Assembly (NCBI GenBank): GCA_030848705.1
Contig: CM061244.1
Location: 106,723,111-106,787,110, forward strand
Direction: 5' to 3'
DNA: 64,000 nucleotides
DNA from: Heracleum sosnowskyi
Lineage: Eukaryota; Streptophyta; Magnoliopsida; Apiales; Apiaceae
Each line of letters begins with the position of its first letter. The first letter of the stretch is position 1. Shown piece by piece: positions 22,230 through 32,507 of this stretch. The position numbers and the translations under genes are program-made. A model generated the notes under the pieces. It worked only from the letters and a program-made list of their open reading frames with translations, made no database searches and was not told the origin of the DNA.

Positions 22230-23163
22230 CAAGTTTACCAATTCTTTTTGCAAACAAGAATACAATAAGAACAGAAATTATAATTGCATAAAATAAAAAC
22301 ACAAAAATTAAAAATTTCGGTGGATTGATTGTTCCACTAAGAGATTTTATTTGAAGAAATCTCTATGATGTTTAAAGCTAAACACACAGCTACAATTATA
22401 GTATTTTTGCTTCAACAATTTACAAGTAAGAATATTGCTTAAGCTCTAGAAAACTATCTGATTTCTTAACTTCAAAAACACTGCTACACTTGGTTATATA
22501 TCCCAAGTTTACAAGTCTACTGAACTAATTAGAATATACAGTAGATAAAGTCCAGAGGCTTGCTTTTCCACTCTAAAGTCCAATGGTCCTTGAAATGATT
22601 TGCCTTTTAGCTGAATGTTCTTCTTCAATCATCTTTATTGACCATATGAAAATAAAATGCTTCTTTTTTTTCAGAGTTTCTCAAATTGCTGGTTTCCATG
22701 CTCTTTTTTTCCCATCAATCATGTGATTTGTCAGAACGGTCACTATCACATTTTCAACTGCTTAATATGGCATTGTATCGATTGAGGTTGATTTGTCCCG
22801 CATCCGTTGAAAATATCTAGGCTACATCCATCACATGTACTTTGGCTGCATCGGTCGAAGGCTGAATTGTATCCGTTGAAATACAATTTCATTTATGTAA
22901 AATACAAGGCATAAAATATTTACAATTAGTCTCCCTATTATACATATCCATTGTTAGTCAACGTGACTTTTTCAAACCTAACACTTATACTTTCAACTGT
23001 TATTGAAACTATAAAGAACATGTTACAAGGAGTCTAATCAATTGATAAGTTACCTTTCAACGAATACTGTATACACATGCTATCAGTTGAAAGCTACATT
23101 TTACTTATACAAATTTTACCGAGTTATTTTAGTTATCATCAAAAATCAACATATTTCCTAACA
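22230..23163 (-). repeat. copia-type LTR remnant (solo or truncated LTR)
   Basis: On the minus strand it begins TGTTAGGAAATATGTTGATT, a typical copia LTR start. A short motif recurs in the first half: variants of CAACGGATAC, CAACGGATGC, CGACCGATGC, CAACTGATAG and CAATTGAT. A TATATAACC TATA-like box follows. The far end is not defined and no PBS, tract or target duplication was found, so the left boundary is approximate. Confidence 0.5.
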
Positions 23164-23289
23164 AAAGATGTTAATAGTTTATTTTATTCTTGATGTATGT
23201 TAGTTTGTAAAATATTGTGTTCACTACTTAAATATATTTTATATATTTTTTTCTTAAAAAGTTAATATTTAAATTTTACAAAAATGTTA

Positions 23290-23323
23290 TAGGGCCGCTG
23301 CGAAGCGCGGCTTAGTAGACTAG
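23290..23323 (+). mobile_element. Helitron 3' terminus (RPA-family)
   Basis: GGGCCGCTGCGAAGCGCGGC forms a hairpin and is followed by TTAGTAGACTAG|T, the same 3' end type as the RPA-carrying Helitrons but in plus orientation. Its 5' partner could be the orphan 5' end at 12355, with later insertions between them; this is inference. Confidence 0.6.
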
Positions 23324-24672
23324 TTATAACCTAAAATATATATTTAAAACGGTTTATATATATTTGTCATTGTAATTTTATTTGGGCTAAATTCATTCTA
23401 CAAATACAACATTAAAAAGTAGTGCAAGCGGATTAATCAGTTAAGAGGACCAAGTACGTCTCGGAAGCTTTACATTTGATCTCAATTTCAGTAGCTAATG
23501 TATACGTAGGTACGTCAAGTGAAAAAATAATGTTTATTAGTAATGCAAGAAATTAATTAGTAATTTTCATAGGGAATTAGTAATCAAACTCATTTTGATA
23601 GTATTAGGTAAAAAAAACATAACAGATGTATGCTTTATAAATATTACAAATACATTATGTAAAATAGTTGTGAAAAGATATAATAATTGTATGTTATATG
23701 AATATTACAAATATTAAATCCTTATCTATACTATGTTATTAAAACCGAAACATTGAAAATTTTGGTTTTCGGTATTTGATTTTCGGTCATTTATTCTATT
23801 TAATAAATAATAAAATAATATAAAAATAGTAACTAAATGATTGCCTTTTACAATTAAAACACTTTTTTCTAACAAAATCTATTACTTCCAAAAATATTAC
23901 GGGCAATAATCTTTAAATCAAAACTAGGTTACTAAGCCGCGCTTCGCAGCGGCATTAGAATATATTTGTTAAGAAAATGAATATTAGAATAAAAATTGTG
24001 AAATTATTATCTACAAAATTATTTAAATTATAAAATAAAATATATTCTATAAAATCAGCGGCATTAGAATATATTTGTTAAGAAAACGAATATTAGAATA
24101 AAAATTATGAAATAAATATCTACAAAATTATTTAAATTATCAAATAAAATATATTCTACAAAATTTGCATTTGGGTAGGTAATATTATAAAGTATTTACA
24201 TATTCCTTTTGTTTATATAGTTTGATTTTTTTATTTTCTTGGACCGATACCATTGCCATATATATATAAAAGGAAATTTGTATTGATAAAAAAATACTAA
24301 TTATTTGTAATAATAAAAATTTAAATACTTAAATATAATTATTTTTTAAGTCATTTTATCTTTAATATGAAGATTTATGATGTATGTTAAAAGAATATGT
24401 TTAAACCCAAAATTTTGGATTTTGAAATAAATTTGTTGGGGCTTAAAGTAATTTTTTAATTTAAGTTGAATTTTTTTTGTTTGTGTAATAACTTAGAAAA
24501 TGACATAAAGTTAAAAAAACAGTTTAAAATCAGAAGTTGGCAGGAGGTACTTTTTTGAATGACTTATTTTATTTTAATGTATTTATTTGATAAAAGTTAA
24601 TATCATCATTCAAATGCATTATTTATCAAATTTAACTTAAAATTTTAGTTTTTACTTATTACTTTAAATAAC

Positions 24673-26062
24673 TGAAAGGCATATGTTTAGGCCTGTTAAT
24701 ATTCCGAGGAAACAACTTAATTTAAACAAGTTTGTAATAAGTAAATAATAAGTTAATATGTCACAGGAATCTCAGATAGTTTTATCTGTCAAGAGAATGG
24801 AGAATTAAAGTCATCTACAGACTTGAAGTTATTCTACATTGAAAGAAGTTCAATTTATTGTTCAAGCCTCAGTGAAGTATTCAAGTTAGTGGATTTACTG
24901 CAGTGACAGAGATTTCCAGTGGTGACGGAAGAAGTACAGGACACAGAGTATTGTCAGAGCTAAAGAAAAGAAACCACAGCTTTAAATGTTTTAAAGATGA
25001 AGAATTATCATTGAAGTCAGTTATTCATGAAACCAGACAGTGCATCGAATGACGACATCATCAGTGGAATTAAATCATATCTATTCAGTGGTTTTCAGAA
25101 GAGAGAGAGATGCAAGGCTTTAAAGATATCTTATTTGATTTATTAATTTAATTTAATTAATAAATTAATTCTATCAGAATTAATTTATTTATTAAATTAA
25201 TTAGGTTAGTAGTTTAAATTATTTATTAACTTAATTCTATTTAAGAAGAATTAATTTAATCTATAATTTAATCTAACTAATTAAATTAAAAGGATTTTCT
25301 GAAAATGAACTAGTATGACCTATGTTTATTATTATTAGAAACTCAGTATGACCTTAGTAGATAATTCGGTATGACCTATTTTCTAGGTTCTACTGAATTA
25401 TTTATAAGGTCATATTAAGTCTTTTTGAAGGTCATACCAAGTACTTTTTCTGGGTCATACAATCCTCCTTTTTGGTCATACCGAAAATTAGAAATTGTGT
25501 TGACAGGTCATTCTAATCTTAAGAGGTTCTACCGATTTCTGTTGGAGGTCATACAAGGCTTAATACATGTGTATTAATTGAAGACAGAACAGAAAAAGGA
25601 ATGCAGTTGAAGAAAAGTATCAAGAACACACAGAAGCATTTACTCAAGAACAAAAGAAGCGTTATATCTTATTTCTTCTCAAGCAATTAATTCTAGTTTG
25701 TATTGTTAAATCCAAACCACTAGAATTTGATTACTTGTATTGCTTTGACTATCTAGCGGATTTTTATCCCTAGAACGAATCTTAAATTATCAAATATTGT
25801 TAAATCATTTTATTACAAATATAGATAAATTCATGTCGAATTTATTCTAGATTTGTTTTAATTTATTTAAGATTCAATCTTGTACTCAGTATCATTTGTA
25901 ACACCCTTCAAGTTTAATATTAGTTATATTTAACTTGAATCTTGTTTCATTTTTATTCCGCATTAATTTGTTCCTAAACAGTTTTATTCTAAAAGGACAA
26001 ATTCGATTAAACGGTATAGTTTGTATTCAACCCCCCTTCTACAAACTTATCAGGACCTAACA
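24673..26062 (+). repeat. 5' LTR of copia 1
   Basis: Starts TGAAAGGCATATG and ends GGACCTAACA. A cluster at 25311-25556 carries the motif CGGTATGACC (three variants) followed by its reverse complement GGTCATACCG (six or more variants), so the transcript could fold on itself. Differences from the 3' LTR: A/G near 25343, C/T near 25769 and T/A near 25925. Confidence 0.95.
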
Positions 26063-26064
26063 AT

Positions 26065-26077
26065 TGGCATCAGAGCC
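26065..26077 (+). other. primer-binding site of copia 1
   Basis: TGGCATCAGAGCC, two bases after the LTR end, is complementary to the 3' end of initiator-methionine tRNA except for one C where TGGTATCAGAGC is usual. Confidence 0.85.
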
Positions 26078-26168
26078 TTTTGATTGATATACAAATCAAA
26101 GATCCAATTGTTTTGAGATTTTTCTTTTAAACTCTGATTTTTTATTTGAATTCTAAAAATCTCAAAAG

Positions 26169-28405
26169 ATGTCTACTACACAGAAAGTGGGGACAGTTAA
26201 AATCCCAATATTCAGCAAGGAGCATTATCCAATGTGGAAGAAGAAAATGCTCCTATTTCTTAAGGTTGCAAATCCTAAATACTTGGATGTGCTGAAGAGT
26301 GGTCCCAAACTCCCTATGATTATTGATCCTGAAGTTGTTGAGGATAATGTTGTGACTAGGGCTGCTAGGATGTACCCTAAAGATCCCAAGGAATACACTC
26401 CTGATGAGAAAGAGGATGTTACCTTGGATTCCTGTCTTCAGTTGATCCTTATTGAGAGTCTTGATCCTATCATGCATAATCATGTCCTAAATTGTGAAAC
26501 TGCCAAACATATTTGGGGAACCATAGAGATAATCAATGAGGGGACAGAAGAAGTTAGGGAGAATATGCTGGAAATTCTCACTTCACAATATGAGCATTTC
26601 AGATCAAACCCTGGTGAAGGTATCTCTCAGGTTTTTGAAAGATACAACAAATTAATTAATGATCTGAATCTCAATGGGAAGCACTACACCAACAAGGAGA
26701 TTAACAAGAAGTTCCTTCTTACACTTCCACCTCATTTGGAGCACAAGATATCTGCTATTAGAGAAGCAAGAGACATGAATGAGCTTGCTTTGGAAAGATT
26801 GTATGGTGTCTTGAAGACCTATGAGCTGGAGCAGATTCAACAGAAGGAGCTGTATGGAACTGGAAGGATTGTTGGTACCTCCACTGCATTGGCTGCTGAA
26901 GTCCCACAGAAACTGGAAGTGAAGGCTGTTCAACCTTCCAGTTCTCACATGAATGTTATTGATGCTAAATATGGATTAACATCCATTGATCAATCTGGTG
27001 GTGACTTCTATTCTTTGGAAGAACTTGATCAGCTGGAGGATGGTGATTTGGCTTTGATAGTCAGAAAGTTTGGGAAGTTTAGATTCAAGAGGAATCCCAA
27101 TCTTAAGTTCAGACCCAGATTTCAGAGAGGTGGATCTTCATCTTCAAGTGGCACAAGGGGTGGCTACAAAACTGGAACTGTGGACAGGAGTATAATCAGA
27201 TGCTACAATTGCAATGAGTTGGGTCACTTTGCTACTGAGTGCAGAAAGCCAAAGCAAGTGACTAGAAACACATTTGATTCTAGCAAGAAGAACAAGATTG
27301 GGAAGGCCTATGTTGCTGAGGGAAAGAGTTGGGATGACACTGACAGTGATGAAGAAGTAGGTGAGATTGGGAACCTTGCTTTAATGGCTAAAGAGGAAAG
27401 CACTTCATCCAGATACATGTCAGAGGTAACCTTTACTGATGCTGAAATGATTTATCATCTTGGTGGCACCATAAGTTGTGCACGCACTGAAAATGATAGA
27501 ATAAATCTTTTAAACACAAATCTTGAAAAGGAATTAAAAGATTTGAAACTTGTGCATGTTAATCAGGATGAACTTAATGAGAAAATTGCTTTTCTGGAGA
27601 ATAGGGTTAAATGTTATATTCAACTGGAAACCATTCTCAAAGAGCAGATTAGTGAGCTCAAAACCAAAGCTAATGCCTATTACAACTCTTGTAAAACGGC
27701 TAAAGAAATTTTCAATAAACAAGCTATTGGTAATCATGTCAGTATAGGTTATGATTATAATGAGGCTATAGGATTGCTTGGTATTAATACACCTTGTAGA
27801 GTCAGAGAAGAAGGAAAGGCTGTTCCATATATACTTAAGGGTATTAAAACACCCTTCTGTAAGGAGTCTGAGGCAGAGCCTATGAATGAAAACTCTATCA
27901 TTATTGCTGAGGAGATTCATGAAGAAGATGTTGCTTTAGAAGCTGAGCAATCCAAAAATGCATATCTGATATTCCAGTCAAAGTTGCTACAACTAAAAAG
28001 ACTAAATCAGATATCCATAAGTTGGATCAAAACAATTGTTCTAACATGCCTATTATTAATTCTTCTCATAAAGCATGTGGTGTGGATAATTGCATGTCTT
28101 GTGCTTTCAATGTTATGTATGCTTATTTTAATAGTAAGCATGTATCTAGTGATAAGACTTCTCCACGTCAACATGTTAATAGTAAGAAGCATGTTAAAGC
28201 TAAGACTGCTAATCCTCCTAATATTAAAGTGGATTCATTTATCCCTAAGCCTACTCAGAAATGTGTTAAGGCTGGCTATAAATGGAAACGCTCTTATGTG
28301 AAAGAGGTTGAAGTAGTTTTAGTTAGAAATGTTGTTTTGCCTGACAAAGGCCAGTTTTTTAAGTATGCCAGACCCAATCAATTTTGGGCTCCTAAGAAGG
28401 ACTAA
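26169..28405 (+). CDS. Gag polyprotein of copia 1 (frame break near 27955)
   Basis: Nucleocapsid/capsid protein that packages element RNA into virus-like particles. The N-terminus (VKIPIFSKEHYPMWKKKM) and the following helical region fit the plant copia gag/UBN2 domain. One CCHC zinc knuckle, CYNCNELGHFATEC, is at residues 345-358. A coiled-coil-like stretch (NLEKELKDLK...ENRVKCYIQLE) follows at about 450-500. Around the A5 run at 27954-27958 the reading frame shifts by one base: family-like sequence continues in another frame (IPVKVATTKKTKSDIHK, then the frame ending QFWAPKKD at 28402), while the original frame runs on as hydrophobic nonsense to 28301. The stop TAA is at 28403, 11 bases before the pol frame's TTG at 28417. 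Either a recent 1-nt indel or programmed frameshifting could explain this; the indel is likelier. Confidence 0.85.
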
Positions 28406-28416
28406 TCAATCTGATA

Positions 28417-31400
28417 TTGCAGGGAGTTAAACAGGTAAACCGAGTTATGTGGATTCTGGACAGTGGTTGTTCAAGGCATATGACCGGAGATAGAGCCCTG
28501 CTATCAGATGTGGTTGTGAAAGCTGGCCCAGTAGTTACCTTTGGAGATAACAGCAAGGGTATTACGAAAGGATATGGCTGTTTGAAGTACGAAAATGTTA
28601 TCATTGAAGATGTTTCATTTGTGGAAGGTCTGACGTTCAATCTTCTCAGCATCAGTCAGTTCTGTGACAGAGGATATGCTGTTTCCTTTGAAGGAGAGAT
28701 GTGTCAGATCACTCACAAGAAGAATGGAAAGCCTGCTCTTCAAGGAGTAAGGAAAGGTGACTTGTTCATAGCTGATCTGAACTCGGGATTCAAAGATGAA
28801 GTTAATTGTTTTTATGCTAAAGCTTCATCAGATGATAGTTGGCTATGGCACAAGAAGATGTCTCACCTTAACTTCAAAACTATGAACTCTTTAGTCAAGA
28901 GGGAATTAGTTAGAGGTTTGCCTCAGATGGAATTTACACAGGAAGGACTGTGTGAGGCATGTCAGAAGGGAAAGTCAAAGAAAGCTTCTCACAAGGGCAC
29001 TGACACATCATCAATAACTGAACCTCTTCAGCTACTGCACATGGATTTGTTTGGTCCAGTTAATGTGATGTCCATGTCAAAGAAACAATATGCACTTGTG
29101 ATTGTTGATGACTATTCAAAATATACATGGGTGTTATTCCTACATTCCAAGGATGAGACCCCATTTCTGGTGATTGGCCATGTGAAGTTGATTGAGCTGG
29201 ATTCTAGATTCCCTGTTAGAGCCATAAGGTCAGATAATGGTACGGAATTCAAGAATGCCATTCTAAATGACTTTTGTGCTGATAAAGGAATAACAAGACA
29301 GTATTCTGCCCCTAGAACTCCTCAACAAAATGGAGTAGTGGAAAGAAAGAATCGTACGTTGATTGAAGCAGCTAGGACTATGCTTAGTGAGTCCAAACTT
29401 CCAACGTACTTTTGGGCTGAAGCAGCGAATACAGCTTGTTATACTCAGAATCGAACGTTAATCAACAAGGACTTAATGAAGACTCCGTATGAGATCATGA
29501 ACAATAAGAAACCAACTGTCAAGTACTTTCATGTATTTGGAGCAAAATGCTTTGTGCTTTTAGATGACAATGTTAAACGTGGCAAGTTTGATGCAAAGGC
29601 ACAAGAAGCTATTTTTGTTGGATATTCCAGAAGATCTTACAGGGTCTATGTGGTTGGCAGTCACACAGTAAAGGAAAGTGTCAATGTTACTTTTGATGAC
29701 ACTAAGTTCCCCAGTATCCAAAAAGAAGACTCATCTGAAAAACTGAAGTTTGATAACTTGCCAGACTCAGAATCAGATGATGAAGACCCACCTGAAGTTA
29801 TTGCTGGTGATGATAATAACAATGATGATAATGATCATGGTGATGGTGGTGGAAACACTGGTAACAATGGAGATACCACCAACACTGGAGAAGAATCATC
29901 AAGGCAAACAGGCAACAACTCAGGGGGAGCAAATGAAGGATCAACTAGTCACTCACAACATCAAAGTGAATTTCAAGGCGAATCATCAAGATCAAATCTT
30001 CCAAGACAGACTGTTTGGAATAGAGCTCATCCTTTTGAGTTGATCATTGGTGATCCAGATGTTGGAGTTAAAACTAGAAGAGCTTCTCAGAATGAATGTC
30101 TTTTCTCAGCATTTTTATCTAAAATGGAGCCAAAGAAAACTGAGGAAGCACTAACTGATCCAGATTGGGTGATTGCTATGCAAGAAGAACTCAATCAATT
30201 TGAACAACAGCAAGTCTGGAAGCTGGTACCCAGGCCAAAGAACAAGAAAGTAGTTGGTACAAGATGGGTATACAGGAACAAGCTAGATGAGGATGGCATT
30301 GTCACAAGGAACAAGGCAAGATTGGTTGCACAAGGGTATTCTCAAGCTGAAGGCATTGATTATGATGAAACCTATGCACCAGTGGCTAGACTTGAGGCCA
30401 TCAGGATGTTCTTAGCATTTGCTGCTTATTCCAATTTTAAAGTCTATCAAATGGATGTTAAGAGTGCATTCCTGAATGGTGAACTTGATGAAGAAGTGTA
30501 TGTGGAACAGCCCCCTGGCTTTGAAAATCAGGAGTTGCTGGACTTTGTGTACTTTCTCTTCAAGGCTATCTATGGTCTCAAACAAGCCCCAAGAAAATGG
30601 TATGACACTCTCTCTGGTTTTCTTTTAGAAAATGGTTTTGTTAGAGGTATCATAGACAAAACTCTTTTTTCAAAGAAACACAAAAATGATATGATATTAG
30701 TCCAAGTCTATGTGGATGACATCATATTTGGGTCTACTAATGATAATCTCTGTAAGAGATTTGCTCAGCTAATGCAGAGTAAGTTTGAAATGAGTATGAT
30801 GGGTGAGCTGAAGTTCTTTCTTGGATTGCAAGTAAGTCAAAGGTCAAATGGTATATTTATTTGTCAATCCAAGTATCTCAAAGAACTCCTCAAGAAGTAT
30901 CATATGGAGGATTCAGCATCAGCAAGGACTCCATCTTCAACAGCAATCAAACTTGGAGCTTCTGACAAATCTATCAAGGTAGATGTTACAAGCTACAGAG
31001 GTATGATTGGCTCCTTACTCTATCTTACTGCTAGTAGACCAGATATTATGTATGCTACATGCTTGTGTGCAAGGTTCCAAGCGGACCCTAGAGATGTTCA
31101 TCTCGTTGCTGTGAAAAGAATCTTGAGATATCTTAAGGGTACACCTAGTTTAGGTATCTGGTACCCTAAAGATTCTGGTTTTAATCTTGTTGGATATACA
31201 GATTCTGATTATGCAGGTAGTGTTGTGGATAGAAAAAGCACCTCTGGGAGTTGTCAATTCCTAGGAGGTAGGTTGATTTCCTGGTATAGCAAGAAACAGC
31301 AAACAGTTTCCAATTCAACAGCAGAAGCTGAATATATTGCTGCTGGAAGCTGTTGTGCTCAGATCTTATGGATACGGAATCAATTAAAGGACTATGGCTT

Positions 31401-31659
31401 TGCCTTAGACAAAATTCCCATATTTTGTGATAATACAAGTGCCATAGCAATCTCCAACAACCCTGTGCAGCACTCGAGAACAAAGCACATTGATATCAGG
31501 TATCATTTTATCAGAGAGCATGTTATGGATGGAACAGTGGAGTTGCACTTTGTACCCACTGAAGAACAGACTGCAGATATTTTCACTAAATCTGTTGACG
31601 AATCCACATTCATCAGGTTAGTTGGTAAATTGGGTATGTTGAACAGTCTTAGTGATTGA
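28417..31659 (+). CDS. Pol polyprotein of copia 1 (protease, integrase, reverse transcriptase, RNase H)
   Basis: 1,080 codons, uninterrupted. Protease: DSG at 15-17 within WILDSGCSRHMTG. Integrase: zinc-binding HHCC at about 143-185 (HKKMSH...CEACQKG), then catalytic D210 (MDLFGP), D273 (SDNGTEF) and E309 (VVERKN) with the D,D35E spacing. Reverse transcriptase: MDVKSAFLNGELDEEVYVE and the YVDD box with aspartates at 767-768. RNase H: YTDSDYAG at about 927-934 and the conserved KHIDIRYHFIRE tail. All key residues are present, so the enzymes look functional. The listed start is a TTG; no ATG-initiated translation is implied, since Pol normally comes from a Gag-Pol fusion. Its frame differs from the end of gag by one base. 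Confidence 0.93.
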   Translation: MQGVKQVNRVMWILDSGCSRHMTGDRALLSDVVVKAGPVVTFGDNSKGITKGYGCLKYENVIIEDVSFVEGLTFNLLSISQFCDRGYAVSFEGEMCQITHKKNGKPALQGVRKGDLFIADLNSGFKDEVNCFYAKASSDDSWLWHKKMSHLNFKTMNSLVKRELVRGLPQMEFTQEGLCEACQKGKSKKASHKGTDTSSITEPLQLLHMDLFGPVNVMSMSKKQYALVIVDDYSKYTWVLFLHSKDETPFLVIGHVKLIELDSRFPVRAIRSDNGTEFKNAILNDFCADKGITRQYSAPRTPQQNGVVERKNRTLIEAARTMLSESKLPTYFWAEAANTACYTQNRTLINKDLMKTPYEIMNNKKPTVKYFHVFGAKCFVLLDDNVKRGKFDAKAQEAIFVGYSRRSYRVYVVGSHTVKESVNVTFDDTKFPSIQKEDSSEKLKFDNLPDSESDDEDPPEVIAGDDNNNDDNDHGDGGGNTGNNGDTTNTGEESSRQTGNNSGGANEGSTSHSQHQSEFQGESSRSNLPRQTVWNRAHPFELIIGDPDVGVKTRRASQNECLFSAFLSKMEPKKTEEALTDPDWVIAMQEELNQFEQQQVWKLVPRPKNKKVVGTRWVYRNKLDEDGIVTRNKARLVAQGYSQAEGIDYDETYAPVARLEAIRMFLAFAAYSNFKVYQMDVKSAFLNGELDEEVYVEQPPGFENQELLDFVYFLFKAIYGLKQAPRKWYDTLSGFLLENGFVRGIIDKTLFSKKHKNDMILVQVYVDDIIFGSTNDNLCKRFAQLMQSKFEMSMMGELKFFLGLQVSQRSNGIFICQSKYLKELLKKYHMEDSASARTPSSTAIKLGASDKSIKVDVTSYRGMIGSLLYLTASRPDIMYATCLCARFQADPRDVHLVAVKRILRYLKGTPSLGIWYPKDSGFNLVGYTDSDYAGSVVDRKSTSGSCQFLGGRLISWYSKKQQTVSNSTAEAEYIAAGSCCAQILWIRNQLKDYGFALDKIPIFCDNTSAIAISNNPVQHSRTKHIDIRYHFIREHVMDGTVELHFVPTEEQTADIFTKSVDESTFIRLVGKLGMLNSLSD

Positions 31660-32507
31660 TAATATCTCCAGGTTTGTTCTTAACTAAATCATTTTCTCTT
31701 GTTGATTTTAAGATGTTAAATATTGCCAATCCATGTTTATTGTATAAAGCTTGGTAATTTAAATATTCTGAATAATTTAAATTTCTTTAAAAATATTTTT
31801 CTCATTTTCCATGGAGAAATGTATTTTTATTGAAATTATATTTATTTAGAATCGTTTAAGTTATTTTCAGATTATAAATATTTTTGTTCAGATTTTTATG
31901 CAGGTTTAGTGTAATTTTGTGTTTTGGTTAGTTTTTATGCAGTAGGTTTCTTAACTGTTAGCATTTTATGTGCAATTTTTGTTGTTTTGATGTTACTGTG
32001 TACATTTATAACTCGGTATGACCCTCTAGAGGTCATATTGGCTTATTTTTCAATAATGTTATTAGTTTAATTAGTAATAAAACTCGGTATGACCCTCTAG
32101 ACAGGTCATATTGGTTTTTATTTTGGTTATTTAATTTCAAAAACTCGGTATGACCCTCTGCTATGGTCATATTGGATTTTATTCTTTTAATTAATCAGTA
32201 TTTTCTTTGTTTTCTCGGTATGACCTCAAGCAAAGCTCGGTATGACCTCCCTTTAGGTCATACCGAGCTCAGCAGAACCCTTGCCTATAAATACTAATGC
32301 TTTTCAGGTTCTTTTGCTCTTCATACCTTTCTAACTCAAGTTTTTACTTAGTTAACTTTGCTCTGGTTTGTGTTTTATTCTTAAAACAACGAACTATTGC
32401 AAATTTTTCTTGTGAATTACTTGGGATTTTATTTCTTTTCTGATAATTATTATTATTAATTGCTGTGTTATTCTAGTAATATTTTTAATTTTATTATTTA
32501 TTCTTAA
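31660..32507 (+). promoter_or_regulatory. non-coding region of copia 1 with hairpin motif array and TATA box
   Basis: The motif CGGTATGACC occurs at 32014, 32085, 32146, 32216 and 32238, four of them followed within about 25 bases by the reverse-complement GGTCATA(TTGG or CCG). The last pair is a perfect 15-bp inverted repeat (AGCTCGGTATGACCT, 32234-32248, and its complement at 32255-32269) with a 6-base loop. TATAAATA at 32286-32293 follows and the extra ORF starts 215 bases later. This looks like an internal promoter or a structured RNA; the same motif fills part of the LTR. Confidence 0.6.
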
